Shown here piece by piece: positions 36,309 to 54,169 of a DNA stretch of 64,000 nt. The position numbers were made by a program, and so were the translations under genes. Position 1 is the first letter of the stretch; each line of letters opens with the position of its first letter. The stretch is from Shinisaurus crocodilurus (lineage: Eukaryota > Chordata > Lepidosauria > Squamata > Shinisauridae): the NCBI GenBank assembly GCA_021292165.1, contig CM037877.1:301894726-301958725 (forward strand), written 5' to 3'. Under the pieces are notes generated by a model. The model had not been told where the DNA came from, searched no databases, and saw only the letters and a program-made list of their open reading frames with translations.

Positions 36309-37333
36309 CCCTGGGGGTAGGCAATGTTGTGCCTGCGGGTACCAATTGACCTTGGACAGTTTTCTCGGCACCTGCCAAGGTGCCCTACCCCTTCCACTTA
36401 AAAAAGAAAATTAAAAAACTCTTACCCACAGCTGGAATCGCTTCAAAGCCAAGTGAGAGCCTCTAGCCACTGCCATCTTCATTTCCTAGGAGTGCCTCTG
36501 GGCCACATGTGGGGCTCAGAGGGTCTTAGGAAATGAAGATGGTGGGTGGCTGATGCTTTCCCTCTGCAGAATGCCCAGCCAGAAAAATTGGGGGGGGGGA
36601 GATAAAGGGGGGCACACAGCACCAGTAAGCCAGCTGGAGATGGGGGGTCAGGAAAGCCAGTGGGGTCTGGGTGAACCAGCTGGGAGCAACCTGAGGGTTT
36701 GGGAAGGGTTTGTGTGCTTCTATGCTTGAATGGATGCGGGGGGGGGGGTTTGCATGTGTGAGAAAAAGGGTTTAGGGAGGGATTTTAGAGGCATTCTAAA
36801 GTTTCTCATGTGCTTGCAGTGAAAAGGAAGGGGGGTATGCATGCTTGAGGATGGCTGGCATAGGGAGTGTGAGTGAGACATCTTGCATGTGTCTATGCCA
36901 AGCTGAGAGAAAAAATGAGGGGAATGAGTTGGGTGGTAGAGGCTGTGGGGGGCGGTGGCTTACATAGTCCTCTCTCCATTTATCCCAAGAAGCCTGTGAG
37001 GTAGGTTAGGCTGAGAGTCAGTGACTGGCTCAAAGTCACCCAGTGAGCTTCATGCCCAAGTGGGGACTAGAACCTGGGTCTCCCAAGTCCCAGTCAAACA
37101 CTAACCACTGCACCACAGTGGCTTTTTACATTTCTGGTTGGTGGTAAAAATAGGTTCAAAGTAGTTGTTCAGTTTGTTACAGTTCAGACCCCACCTCTTC
37201 CTTGTTTTGGGCAGGTTACTTGTCCGGCGTGATTAGCCACACCTCCCCATGGTGGCCATTTTGTGGTGGTACCCAGAAGAGTTTCCCAAATTGCCAAATG
37301 TGCCCACAGGCCAAAAAGGTTGCCTACCCCTGC
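36309..37333. mobile_element. hAT-like non-autonomous DNA transposon with nested SINE
   Basis: The left end (GGGGGTAGGCAATGTTGTGC) and right end (complement of GGGGTAGGCAACCTTTTTGG) form imperfect inverted termini. The inside holds G-rich low-complexity sequence and a reverse Sauria SINE at 36975-37128. I could not find a clear target duplication. Confidence 0.45.
36975..37128 (-). mobile_element. Sauria-type SINE, partial
   Basis: Reverse copy running from 'GCCTGTGAGGTAGGTTAGGC' to the head 'CACTGCACCACAGTGGCT'. Confidence 0.7.
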
Positions 37334-37924
37334 TTTAACCAAGCAGGCAGGTCGTCAAGGCTCTCTGCCATGGCCTATGTCAGTCTTTACCAGTATTTCC
37401 CCCCGCCCAAAGTCTTTGGATGGGGAAGTAGGACGACTTAGGTTCTTTAAGGGAAAGGATCGTAGCTCTATGTATGTTCATGCCTCAAGCATCTCTCCAT
37501 AGAGGCTCTCACACAGCAAGGTGAGGAAAAGCCATCTACTCAAGGCCCTGGAGAGCTACTACCAGCCAGAGTTGACAGTTATGGTCAAGACAAGCCCTTT
37601 GTCTGCCTCAGCAGAAGGCAGCATCTTATAAGTCTTTTGGAAGGGTTTGGAACTGAAGTTGTGATGGGGAGAACCTGAAAGAAGAGTCCCAACTCCTCAG
37701 CATAGGGGTGGATGAAGCTTTACATCTAAAGCAAGGATTGGGAGGATGTGGGTCGCCAGGTGTCACTGGACAGCAACTCCATCGCCATCCCTTACCATCA
37801 GCTATGCTACCTGGGGCTGATGGGTAGCCCTCTAGATGTTGGTGAACTCCCATTCCCCACCCCTGATCCAAGGCTTAAGTTCTTTGGAGGAATAAAAGAG
37901 AAGCGCTTGCAACGTTTAAATAGA

Positions 37925-38261
37925 TACTCTTTATTTCTAAAGGTCCGTGAGTCAGGTGTCCCAGCTCCGGAGACATTTTGGTGTTTTGGCCACGGACCAG
38001 GAGTGTTGTCGGTCACCAGAAGGAGCAGCTGGACATCACACACACAAGAGGCATACAAAGGTGTGGGGGGGGGGAGTAAGTTAAAGGAACAAGCCAAGAC
38101 TTCTGGGTTCTTTCCAGACAAGGCAAAGGTGCACACCTTTACCTTATGAGTGAAGTTGGCAGGGAGAGGAGGGGAACCGGTGAAGAACAAACAATAAGAC
38201 ACCACAGTAGCTCAGGCACAATGTAACAACGAGAGCAGACAACGCAACCAGGCTTCTGATT
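37925..38261 (-). other. ALDOA: ALDOA 3' UTR with polyadenylation signal
   Basis: AATAAA on the minus strand (TTTATT at 37930-37935) follows about 330 bases of untranslated sequence after the stop. Confidence 0.65.
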
Positions 38262-44072
<5,811 letters not shown>

Positions 44073-44414
44073 CTTGAATGACTAAAATGGAGAAGGGAAG
44101 GAATGGTTAGTAGCCTGGCAACACAGTCCACTAGCGGCCCCGACCCACGGCCTTGATGTCTGTACAGAGATTGGCAGACAGGCAGTGGGGGGGGGGGGGG
44201 AGAGAAGAGGAGAACTTGAACAGTTCTTCCCTTCCCCGTTGCCACAAAGATCAGAGGATTCCCGTTAAGATCAACAGGGATTCCCCAATTCAAAGCTAAA
44301 GCAGCATTCCCGGATCTGGAACTCAATGCATTTGGAGGTCACCAGGTTGGGGAAGATGGGAATTGTATTCCAACACATTGGAGGGTGCCAAGTTGGGGGC
44401 GGTTGGGCTAGAGG

Positions 44415-44475
44415 GAGTTTATTATATACGTGTATGTGTGTGTATATATATATATATTATACACACACACACAGC
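44415..44475 (+). repeat. Mixed TATG/TATA/AC microsatellite
   Basis: TG- and TA-alternating stretch followed by (AC)n, upstream of the ALDOA start exon. Confidence 0.9.
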
Positions 44476-44873
44476 GAGCGGTAACTTAACAGAATCCAAG
44501 TCAAGGACATTTCAAGGACAGAGGAAATAGCCTTTTATCCCAATCCGTCCGTCACCCCAACTTTCCCGATATCAGCCCACCTCACCAGTGATGCTCCAAA
44601 TTCTCCACCCACCCCACCAACACATACCTTCCCCAATCTGCTGTAGAACAAAGAAAGCTAGTCAAATAGCAGAATATTAGGTAAGTGCGGGGTTGGTTGC
44701 GGGTGTGGGGGTTAGCAATGGGGGATTTTTACGACAGGGGACTAGAACATAAGTCTGGTCCCCCTCTTCTTCCCCCTGCGCAACAGTTGCACATTGCTTC
44801 GCCACGTGACTGCATCTGCTGCTCCCCTCCCCCACCCCGGAGGGCTTTCTTTTCCTTTCTTAGCGTGTCTTAC

Positions 44874-44922
44874 CGTCTCCATCGTACCTGTCTCTCTGAA
44901 AATCAGATTCCTGTATTTTATA
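44874..44922 (-). promoter_or_regulatory. ALDOA: Candidate alternative ALDOA first exon with TATA box
   Basis: On the minus strand a canonical TATAAAATAC (44913-44922) precedes a possible short exon ending GGTACGATGGAGACG|gtaaga (edge at 44874). If spliced to the start-codon exon, its ATG (44880-44882) reads in frame: MET, then SFK from the old leader, then the normal protein. This would give a six-residue N-terminal extension. It is inferred from sequence only. Confidence 0.4.
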
Positions 44923-45097
44923 GAACGGTTGAGGGAGGAGGGAGGGAGAGAATATCCGTAACCGCTCCCCAATCGCCCCTGAAAACATTCATTTTTCTCT
45001 TCTCTCTCCCACCACACCACACCACATACATACACACACACACACACATACACACACTTCCTTCCTAATCTCTAAATCAATATGGATGGCTCTTTAC

Positions 45098-45337
45098 CTC
45101 GGAGGAATGGGCGCGCGAAGAAAAATCTGCAGGAGAAGCGAACGAGAGCCCGGATGCGCGCGAGCAAAGTGGGGAGCTCGAAGCGGTCGCTCAGGCGCCC
45201 AGCGCTCCAGAATCGAACGTCATGCGGCTCAGCCAGGCGGAAAAGGGTGTGAAACTGACTCACCGAGGAGGGGGAAGGGAGGAGACTTAAAGGGCCCGGG
45301 CCTTCCCCGAAATATCGGGGAGGTATTTATTTAAATA
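45098..45337 (-). promoter_or_regulatory. ALDOA: Candidate ALDOA housekeeping promoter and leader exon
   Basis: A CpG-rich exon-like stretch ends in the donor CCGAG|gtaaag (edge 45098). Upstream is an AT-rich TATA-like TATTTAAATA at 45328-45337, with AP-1 type sites TGACTCA (45257-45263) and TGAGTCA (45383-45389). Mammalian ALDOA also uses several leader exons and promoters. The start site is not fixed. Confidence 0.5.
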
Positions 45338-45339
45338 GA

Positions 45340-47275
45340 AGGAAACCATGCGCGACGTGGAGGGTCAATGGTTCGCCTCCATTGAGTCACGCATGGAAAG
45401 AGATTTAATTCACGCGGCCTGGCCAGCGGCCGTGTCATAAACGTTAAGGCTGCAAAATCCTGTGCATGCTTGCATAGGGGTAAAATCGCCCAGATCTAGT
45501 TTCAAAGTTGCAATAATAATTAACACGAATTAGAACCTCCATTCGCTCAAATGCGTGCAAGGAAAGGGTAGAGAAATCCACGTTTTAACCACCCTGCTTG
45601 TTAACATCAGATGTACGGTTAAAGAATATGAAGGGTTAAACGTTTGTTGCTTCTCCCCTATTCCTAAGAAAGCGAGGAGGTTTCCAGAGTGCGTGTGTTG
45701 GTTGGGGGGCGGGGGAGGGAGGCGAATAAGCCACATTTGTGTGTCTCCATAGGACTTTTCTCCCTTTACATCCCCTCCCAGACTCCAGTTTCAGCATTGA
45801 CCTTTCAAGGGGACACCTGATCTCCCCCCCCCCCCTCCAACTTTGCCCTTTTCTGAAGGACACACTGCTATTTCTGGATCCCTCCAGCTCATGAGTGTTG
45901 GGGCTTAGCTGCAAAAAAGAGAGGCCTGGGCATCTGGAGGTGATGAAGACAGAAAGTGGTGTGGGAGTGATAAGATGGAACCGGTGCCATGGAAGAACTG
46001 GAAAGGGAAGCGCAAAAACCAGGATGCCTGCAATATCTCAGAGAGGCTGCCAGTCTAAGCAGGGTCCCAAGGAAAGAGGCTCCATCTGAAATCACTGTGT
46101 TTCACTCCAGAGCAAACATCTTCATGCAAAGTCTTCCTTAAACTGTGGAATTCACTGCCACAAGATGTAGTGATGGCCTCCAACTTGAGAGGACTTAATA
46201 ATTGTGGAGGAAGAGGGGGGGGCTGGCTGACCCGCCACCACCCCACCCTTGCCTACTGGCAAAGGAACCAAGACCCTCTGAGATCTCAAGATACCAGACT
46301 GCCAGCCTCAGCTGTCTGCAATCCTACTTGGATCTCTGTTTAGGGACTCGCCTTCATATTTCTGTAACCTGGATTTAGATACTGAACTCACAGAGCACTA
46401 CAAAACCCATGTGGGGTAAAACCAAACAAGGTTTATTTCTGGTAGCAATTTACAACAAGATTAGGGAAATAAGAGAAGCACACAATATAGAGAGACACTT
46501 TGGTACACAGTAAAGCTATAAAACAATAAAGACCTGATTCCGTAAAATCTCTCAGACACACACCTGTTACCTGAGGGCGTTCGCTTCAAGGGTTAGATCC
46601 AGCACAGTCTTGCCGCCCGATAGAGAATTACCACACCTACCCGAAGGTCCAAGATGGGTAAACTCTTACAAGGCCTGCCTTTTTTCCAGAGCCCTCAAAC
46701 CAGCTAATTTTACCAGGGGCTGCCTGGGGTCGATTCCTGAGGGGGGGCCCCCCTAAAGGCTCGGGCCCCTCGCTGGCACGCTGCCATGCCGGGCACGCTA
46801 CCAAAAGGACTAAGACCAAGAACAAAGGCTACACGTGGGGAAATAGCTCTTCCCCCTCCCCTTTTCTGTAACCTTCTTGCTTCAGCCAATCAATTTGAAC
46901 TTCACCTGGCCAGGCAGGGGGGAGGGAACTCCTGAGTCATGGCTTGAACTATGCATATGAATGCCCTCAGCCTGGCTCCTCCAGACCTCTAGACTCCAGG
47001 CCCCATCTCATGTTCCATGCACCCTTTGCTTCTTCCCAGCCCCCACCTGGTTTACTCATGAGGAGGCGTGTGTGTGTGTTCCTGCATGCATGCATGCAGG
47101 AACCCTAAAAACTCTTTTCTCTACACGCTAACTATGCACACCCCACCCCAGCCGGTTCACACCTGAGGTGTGTGTGTGTACCCCCAAAGGCTCGTTTCTC
47201 CACAATAATGATAATGATAATAATAATGATGATGATAATAATAATACCAATTTATATTGCACTCGGATTAAACAA
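45340..47275. other. Upstream of ALDOA, mostly unassigned
   Basis: A LINE-tail fragment is at about 46118-46200. A stretch at 46385-46950 looks like an uncharacterised interspersed repeat (AT-rich start with 'AAGGTTTATTT', then GC-rich body). No exon recognised. Confidence 0.4.
47078..47103. repeat. Perfect 26-bp palindrome
   Basis: GTTCCTGCATGCA joined to its exact complement, with a TGCA repeat core, next to a TG run. Confidence 0.9.
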
Positions 47276-47515
47276 AGAGAGCCAGTGTGGCATAGTAGTT
47301 AGTGTTGGACTGGGACTCGGGAGATCTGGGTTCTAGTCCCCACTCAGCCATGAAGCTCACTGGGTGACTTTGAGCCAGTCACTGACTCTCAGCCTAACTT
47401 ACCTCACAGAGTGGTTGTGAGGATAAAATGGAGAGAAGCAGGAAGATTGTGTAGGCCGCCTTGGGTTCCTTGCAGGAAAAAAGGTGGGGTATAAATGTAA
47501 TAAATAAATGAAGGA
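47276..47515 (+). mobile_element. Sauria-type SINE, well preserved
   Basis: Full copy from 'GAGCCAGTGTGGCATAGTAG' through 'CTCACTGGGTGACTTTGAGC' to 'GGTATAAATGTAATAAATAA', then a GGAA run. Confidence 0.9.
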
Positions 47516-47524
47516 AGGAAGGAA

Positions 47525-47740
47525 GGATAAGGCTATCAAATGGCTACTGGTCATGGTGGCTATATATTACCTACAGAATTAGAAGCAGCAAGCCTCTCAA
47601 TACCAGTTGCTAGGAAACACGAGTGGGAGGGTGCCATCATTGCACTCAACATCCTGCTTGATGGCTTCCCACAATGTGCAAACAGAATGCTGGACTAGAT
47701 AAAGCCTTGGTCTGATTCAGGAGGGCTTTTCTATTTTAAG
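47525..47740 (+). mobile_element. CR1/L3-like LINE tail
   Basis: 'GGCTACTGGTCATGGTGGCT', 'CAGTTGCTAGGAAACACGAG' and 'GATAAAGCCTTGGTCTGATT' are typical. Same family as 17690-17880. Confidence 0.6.
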
Positions 47741-48256
47741 GATCAAATTGGTAGACAATTAGAAGCAAGGGCTGATAGAGGAGATTCTGAATTGCTTGGG
47801 AAATGCAATGAGGCGGAATCAGTGGCTTATCGGCATAGGGGACTGCAGGGTATTTGTTGTTTTTAATAAGTGCAAGTGCCCGGTTCTGGAGTTGGGGCCC
47901 TGCCAACAATCCCGTACATGCACCACGTGCTCTTAAACATTGGGGCAAAGATGTCACTGGTAGCTAGCTGCTAATGCTGAGAATCTAGGACCAGGGAAGG
48001 AAGGAGAGGGTTGTGATAGTGACTCAAACCCTTGTCACTTAACCCATCCAGCTGTCCCAATAGGAGGGGGGGAAGGGTATCATCTGAACCCCTTTGAATT
48101 CTGTCCAGAGCTTAACCTGAGTCAGGGTTTCTTTCCACAACCTGCCTTCACTCTGCTCTGGTCCTATGAAATAATATGTATTTGAGCATGGGCAGAATGC
48201 CTTTTACTCAAGGCCAAACGTGCTCGAGCCCCAGCTGTTCCCATTTTAGAAGCTAA

Positions 48257-48380
48257 GGGAGCAGTCCTATGCATGCTTAGACCGGGAAAAAAAGTCTTGC
48301 AACTCTCAGCATTCTGGCTGGGGAATGCTGGGAGTTGTAGGACTCCCCCCCCCCCATCTAAACATGATAGGATTTCACCC
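48257..48380. mobile_element. Harbinger-like palindromic MITE, copy 3
   Basis: TAA|GGGAGCAGTCCTATGCATG to GATAGGATTTCACCC|TAA with inverted arms around 'TTCTGGCTGGGGAATGCTGG'. Confidence 0.75.
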
Positions 48381-48389
48381 TAAGAGCAC

Positions 48390-49980
48390 TCAGGAACAAA
48401 CTCTCCTTGCAAGGAAGGGGGCAGAATAATGTAAGGTTCAACCCGTCCACATTGCAACAACGCTGGAGTATTTGCAATAGGTTTGTCTTTAGTTCTGAAA
48501 GGGAACATTTCCGCACACTCTTGACTGCCTGTTTACAGGGGAATCTGGGCTCTAAACTCTGATTAATTAATTAATTAATTAGCCTGGAGTAACAATTGTG
48601 AATTTATGCATCCCCAGTTGTGTTGTGGGGTGGAGTGGGTGCTAGCACTGAGGGACATCTGTCAGGGCAGGCTCGCAGGGGGGTTGTTGACTGCTGTTTT
48701 GGAGTGAGCAGGACTGTTAGTCGAAGCAGCAAATGGTGCCAGGGAGTGATTGAAAGATGTACCGACCCCCACCCCACCCCGAGCGGGGTTATGTAACACC
48801 CCAACGCCTGGGAGGTGAGAGGCAGCTGCTGTCTGATTTATGATCGGAGGGAAAAGGCCAGGCACTTGTGGGGTCAGTGTAACGTGGGAATGCAGCTCCC
48901 CCCTCCCCTTTGCCTTAGCTTCCCCAAGCCCCCTGGAGAACCTTCTTGGTAGCCCAGCCCAGGCCTGAATCCAAACTGGGCTTCTCTTGGGATGATTACG
49001 GTAATAGCTGAGTCACTGGTGGTGCTTGTGTGCGGGGAAGCACGTAGCAGACAGGGGCTGCTAGGGGAGCCCTCCCCCCATGCCCCTATCCCCCCCCACC
49101 TCCCTGCTGCTTATGGGCAGGATAAGTTGGGGGGGGCTGCCCTGCCAGAACCCTGTGCTTAAAGGGCAGAAAGGTCACCATCAGTCTCGCATTCCTCTTC
49201 ATCCTCAAATGACACCCCCTCGCCAGTGAACACCCTTTAATCTTGCTCTCCTTTCCCCGTGTTCTTTGCCCCGCCCCTACCCTACCCCACATCACCCCCT
49301 TCCAGTAAGGTTGCCGCTTCTCCCCCAGCCCACCCTATTTGTTTTTAATATCTGCAGGAGAGGCAACCATTCAACAGGTAAAGCTCTTCCCCCCCACACA
49401 CACTGATTTCAGCATATCAGGCAGTGGTTCAACAGGTAAAGATTCACCACCACTCTTATCACCTCTTGGATTTCTGCATAGCAGGCACCGTGTTAAAATA
49501 TACAGGAAGGAGGGGGGGGGGTGGCCACAGCAGCAGCTAGGCTATTTCTTCAGGGCCTGCAAGCTTAGCCTCCTGACCAAGACAATCATGTCTCCCCCCC
49601 CCCCCCTGCTACCTAAAGTTCCTCCCTAGCAGTATTTCGGCCAGTCTTAAACAACCGTGCAGTCAAACACTTTGCTCTCCACCCCCCCCCCACGCGAAGA
49701 ATTACCGAGGGCCCCAAATAAAAGGGGAGAGTAGACCAGGTCCAGGTTGCCACCTTTTTATTGGAAAGGCTCCGGTGTCTTTTCCCATTGCTTATAATGC
49801 AGAACTGTAGTAGGTGCAGCCCCCCCCCCCCAAGGAAAGCGTTGCTAACACTTCTGCATGGCAGGCTACTTTTGAATGTACAGGAAGCCTTCCACATCCT
49901 CTCCTCCTTCCCACACCACCAATAGCAACGAGCCTTGTGGGAGATTTATTGTAGCAGAAGCTTTCTTGGACTAAAATCCA
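48390..49980. other. Non-coding stretch with scattered regulatory-like motifs
   Basis: No exon recognised. A consensus AP-1/NF-E2-like GCTGAGTCACTGG sits at about 49007-49019, and E-box and MCAT-like motifs near 48860-48895. These may belong to ALDOA regulation but are unsupported. Many C homopolymers occur at 49070-49850. Confidence 0.3.
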
Positions 49981-49985
49981 TTTAA

Positions 49986-50065
49986 GGCGCAATCCTATGC
50001 AAGTATAGACAGGAAAAGCCTACAATTCCCAGCGTTTCCCAGCCAGCATGCATAGGATTGCGCCC
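49986..50065. mobile_element. Harbinger-like MITE, copy 4, one arm shortened
   Basis: TAA|GGCGCAATCCTATGCAAG to GCATAGGATTGCGCCC|TAA. Confidence 0.75.
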
Positions 50066-51068
50066 TAACTAACACAGCTACCCCTCTAGAAGTGGTTACC
50101 CCAAAAGAGCAGGGCAGCGGGAGAGCAACCAAAGCAAGAAGTTGGCACACTTCCTGGTCCTTGCACAGAACTACTCCAAATTATCACACAATACAGTGAA
50201 GTACACAAAAGCAAAGCAGACCCTCTCCCAAGAAACGACTACATAAAGCATCAGAACAGATCTAGTAAACAGTACACAGCAAAGATGCAGTCTCCAACCC
50301 GAGCTGCCTTCCCAACCCGTTGACCCACAAATGCATTGTACTACAACTCCCTTCATACCGATGACAGGAGTTATAGTACAACACATCTGGAGAGCACCAG
50401 CTTGGAGAAGGCAGGTCCAGAGGCTTTCTCATGCATGTTAAAGGGCACTTTCACAAGTGATGTAAGGAACATCTTTAGTCTGGAAATGGTTTTTAATGTA
50501 AGATAGAAAGCAAGAGGATAGGATTTTATTTTTAACAAAAGCAAGGTATACATTGCACTCACTGTAGATTTTACAGTTGAGCTACAGATACAGGAAAACA
50601 AGAGCAGATTAAAGACACACTTGTAAAAACTCTTACACAGATAAGACAGAGATGGAAGAGGATTAAGGAGGAGCAAAAGAAAAGAAAAAAAAGACCTAAG
50701 CAGCAATGGTGGTCCAGGCAAAGCGAGGCTACACACTTGATGACTGCTAGGTACTAGATATGGGATGGTTCAACACACACACCCAAACCTAGAGAGGACA
50801 GATTGGGCAACCACTAGTGACAAAGGAAGGATTGAGACAGACACAGCTGTGCTCCAGATACCAGATTATGTGAACAGTACTTCCTCAAAGAACCAGCAAC
50901 TGTGCAAGAAATTGCAAGTCATTACAGGGATCAAAGGAGGAAACAGCTGTGGTAGATAACATGGGGTGTTGGTGTTTCAATACCTCCCCCTGGTCCTAAA
51001 TGGAGTGACAAAAAAAGGCAGATAGGTAGAACTGGAGGTTTAATTAGACCTTATCAAATAGCTAGTAA

Positions 51069-51187
51069 GGACACAATCCTATAAGCATGTTTAGACAGGA
51101 AAATAAAAGTCCTGGCTATCATGCTGGCTGGGGAATGCTGGGAGTTGTAGGACTTTTTTCAGTCTGGACACGGATAGGATTGCACCC
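51069..51187. mobile_element. Harbinger-like MITE, copy 5
   Basis: TAA|GGACACAATCCTATAAGC to GGATAGGATTGCACCC|TAA around 'TGCTGGCTGGGGAATGC'. Confidence 0.75.
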
Positions 51188-51258
51188 TAAAGGAATAATA
51201 CTAACAAAGGGGTGGGGGTGGGAAATGGGAGAAGGACAGAGTCTAATATTTAAAGCCC

Positions 51259-51440
51259 CCAATTTATTTATTTATTATATTTATACCCCACCTTTTTTCC
51301 TGCAAGGAACCCATTTTATCCTCACAACCACCCTGTGAGGTAGGTTAGGCTGAGAGTCAGTGACTGGCCCAAAGCCACCCAGTGAGTTTCATGGCTGAGC
51401 GGGGACTAGAACCTGGATCTCCGGAGTCCCAGTCCAATGT
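51259..51440 (-). mobile_element. Sauria-type SINE, partial
   Basis: Reverse copy with tail AATTTATTTATTTATTATAT and body 'CCCTGTGAGGTAGGTTAGGC'. The head is truncated. Confidence 0.8.
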
Positions 51441-51845
51441 TATGGTTTCTTAGAGCAGCCAATAGATAGACTTTAAAAAGGGGAAAGATCCGACACTTTT
51501 TTTTTTTAAGGATTGAAATCCAGTGTCCATTTCTGAGTATGTTAAACACACACACACTCACACAAACCTGGCCTTCAGAATAAAGACAGAGAACGTTTTA
51601 TCCATTTTTTAAAAAATGCCTCGGAATAATTTCTGCTGATAAAATGCCCCATCCACACATAGGCCACTTCCCAGTAGGACACCCCCCCCATATCCATGGC
51701 AATCTAGATGCCTCTCCTTGCTGCACCCCAATTCATTACCTCGAGACCTGCCAATCCTATGCGGGCTTCCATCTCTCCCCATCCCCCCAACTCACACGAC
51801 CCCTCTCCCCGTTTCCCTCCTTTCTTTCATCGACTCCCCACATAC

Positions 51846-52065
51846 CGAGGGTGTAGCGGGGTGGGGGTTCTGGCAGGACACGACGGCTCCGGAGGGCTCT
51901 GGGTGACTGGCAGAGGCCAAGCCAGCGACGGGGCTATAAGAAGGGGGAGCTAGTGGGCGGGAGGGGCAGTGCTAACCTTCTCTCCGACCCCTGGCCTTTT
52001 GCAGGGCAGGCTAAATATAGGCCTCGGGGTTTGGGAATGTGAAACACGAGGCTCTTGACATTCCC
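51846..52065 (-). promoter_or_regulatory. Candidate muscle-type ALDOA promoter or enhancer
   Basis: A perfect MEF2 site CTAAATATAG lies at 52011-52020, flanked by two MCAT/TEAD motifs (GGAATG at 52034-52039, CATTCC at 52059-52064). On the minus strand a weak TATA (TTATAG, about 51934-51939) is followed by a possible exon ending CTCG|gtatgt (edge 51846). Mammalian ALDOA has a MEF2-driven muscle promoter upstream of its housekeeping promoter. The TATA matches better on the plus strand (TATAAGAA), so the direction and target gene are uncertain. Confidence 0.4.
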
Positions 52066-52629
52066 TGCAGAGCAAGGAACAGCTAGAGAGTCACGGGGCC
52101 AGGGGCTGAGAGGCCTGTGGGACGGACACACACACACACGCTTTCCCTATATCTGCCAACGCCCCTCATTTTTTTGACCCATAGTTTGTCCCAGCCCTAT
52201 TAAGCTCAAACGGCACCAACGCTTTGGGGTTACCTGTACGATGCCCCTCCCACCTCAGTCCACAATCTATCCATCCTCGCACCAACCCTCCATATAAGGC
52301 TAAATGAGGTGACTTCCACTCCCACCCTCCATCTTGCTTGATGCCCCCCCCCACTTTTTTTCTCCCAATACTCGCAAGTTAAAGCTTCCATTTGATTTCA
52401 ATTTCTTCCGGCCCTAATCCAGGACCTTAAGTCTCCCAGTGCCACCTGCTGTCCCCGATGGGGAACTGCAACTCCACATCAAAGAGTTTCTGGTTGGAAA
52501 AGTCAGATTGTGAAATTTGGCGGAGTGGTGGTGGTGAGGCTTGAAGACTACCCTGCCACAGTGAAATACATGAACATGTCAGGCTCTCACCTAATCCACA
52601 ATCACAGCCAACACTAATTAGAATTGGGC

Positions 52630-52630
<1 letters not shown>

Positions 52631-52673
<43 letters not shown>

Positions 52674-52703
52674 TCATCATCATCATCATTATTATTATTA
52701 TTT
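52631..52703 (+). repeat. Compound (TC)n(AC)n(ATC)n(ATT)n microsatellite
   Basis: Four different simple motifs follow one another without a break. Confidence 0.95.
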
Positions 52704-53029
52704 TCGAGAGAGGAGGAAATAGCCTCACCAGTTATAAAGGAGCTGTGTGGTTTTGAGCAGGCATCTCACTACCATGAGGCAGACGGGAACATAGCCTCTT
52801 GAGTTAGTCAGATGAAAAGCAGGCATTCTTGCTTTACATTATATAAGCAGCGCCTCAGGGTGAGGTGCAGAGCAAGTGTCGACTGGAACAAGACATTTCT
52901 TTGCAGGAGGGTGAAATTAGCCACTGCAAAAAAATTTGGGAACTGCAACCCAGTCCTGTGTGGAATGACTGAAAGAGGTGGGTGTGTTTAGCCTGGAGAT
53001 TATCTCAAGGAGCGCCTCCAGCAACATCA

Positions 53030-53355
53030 AGTAGGCCGCTCAACAAGGTCTGCCACGGACGGCCTTCTCCTTATCCCATCAGCCAGAGCAGCCAGGCTGG
53101 TGGGGACTAGGAAGAGGGCCTTCTCTGTGGCGGCCCCCACATTATGGAACTCCCTCCCTAGTGACCTTCGCCATGCCCCCTCCGTGATGAGCTTCCGCCG
53201 TGCATTAAAAACATGGCTGTATGCGTGAATATGGGTGGTAGGTTTTAAGAGACATTTTAATATTGTTTTAATTATCTTTTATTGTTTAATGTATTTAATG
53301 TACATCGCCGGGTGGCCGGTGACCGGCAAGGCGATTGATAATGTATAATTAATAA
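53030..53355 (+). mobile_element. L2-like LINE 3' end
   Basis: ORF2 tail-like '[20 protein letters not shown]' coding (53110-53215), then a 3' UTR with 'GTACATCGCCGGGTGGCCGG' and 'AATTAATAAATTA'. Sister of 9590-9815. Confidence 0.8.
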
Positions 53356-53399
53356 ATTAGGGAGAAATGCACTTCAATATATGACCTAAATGAAACAGC

Positions 53400-54165
53400 T
53401 TTACAGCCCACCCCAAGAGTGATGGGCAAACTTGGTTAGACCCATCTTATATAGTCATGGGATTGGTACTTATATAGTTATGGGAGTCTTCTTTGCCCAC
53501 CTTTGCCTCCAATAGAGTAAATCAGTTGCTTAAAACAAAAATCTCTCTCTCCTCCCAAGTGGCTGGATTTATGTACTATTTCACACATGTCCTTTTCCTG
53601 TTGGTATCCACTATATAAAACATCATTTGGATTGGAGAATTATTTTATAACTCTTACTGCAGCCCCTCTAAGAAAATCATTTACAGCTTTGCATTTTCAG
53701 TGCATGCCTTCAGCCTTCCTGGAAAAGAGATATAACATCCCAATCCATCAAAGATTTTATATCTGTGGAGCTGGGGAGAATGTTTTTCATTATTTACTAA
53801 GCTGTCCCTTATAGGAGCACCCCAGATAGAAATTTCTTGCTAGCATTCTTCAATCTTTGTCAAACAGACCCCACCCCACCACCCCAGCTCAGATATGTAT
53901 GCTGCTCGTGGGTAATGATGTACTCATCACTAACCAACTAGCAAAATTTGCCTTGGCAGCAAAGAACATACATATTATCAAAAAAATTTAGGGATGGGGG
54001 ATATATTATTTAAGTAACTATTTATGTTATGTACAATCATGTTTTATTGTTTTAGTGCTGCTTTTATACTGAAGTGGTTGATGGTATGCATAAATACATT
54101 TTATTGCTGTTAATAACCATAAAGCCTATGGTTTTAAGCAATAAAGTTGGTAAACTATAAGAAGG
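53400..54165 (+). mobile_element. Non-LTR retrotransposon ORF2 C-terminal fragment
   Basis: The frame at 53587-53814 ends with 'IPIHQRFYICGAGENVFHYL' and 'LSCPL', the CxC...H..LLSCP zinc-binding tail typical of several vertebrate LINEs. Truncated and stop-interrupted around it. Confidence 0.6.
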
Positions 54166-54169
54166 GTTG

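Noticed and set aside
46385..46950. Solo LTR of an endogenous retrovirus
   Set aside because: I could not find TG...CA ends with a target duplication or a primer-binding site, so it stays an unclassified repeat candidate.
51846..51960. Plus-strand promoter reading TATAAGAA
   Set aside because: The TATA is good in this direction but no downstream exon on the plus strand was found, so it is kept only as an ambiguity in the ALDOA regulatory entry.
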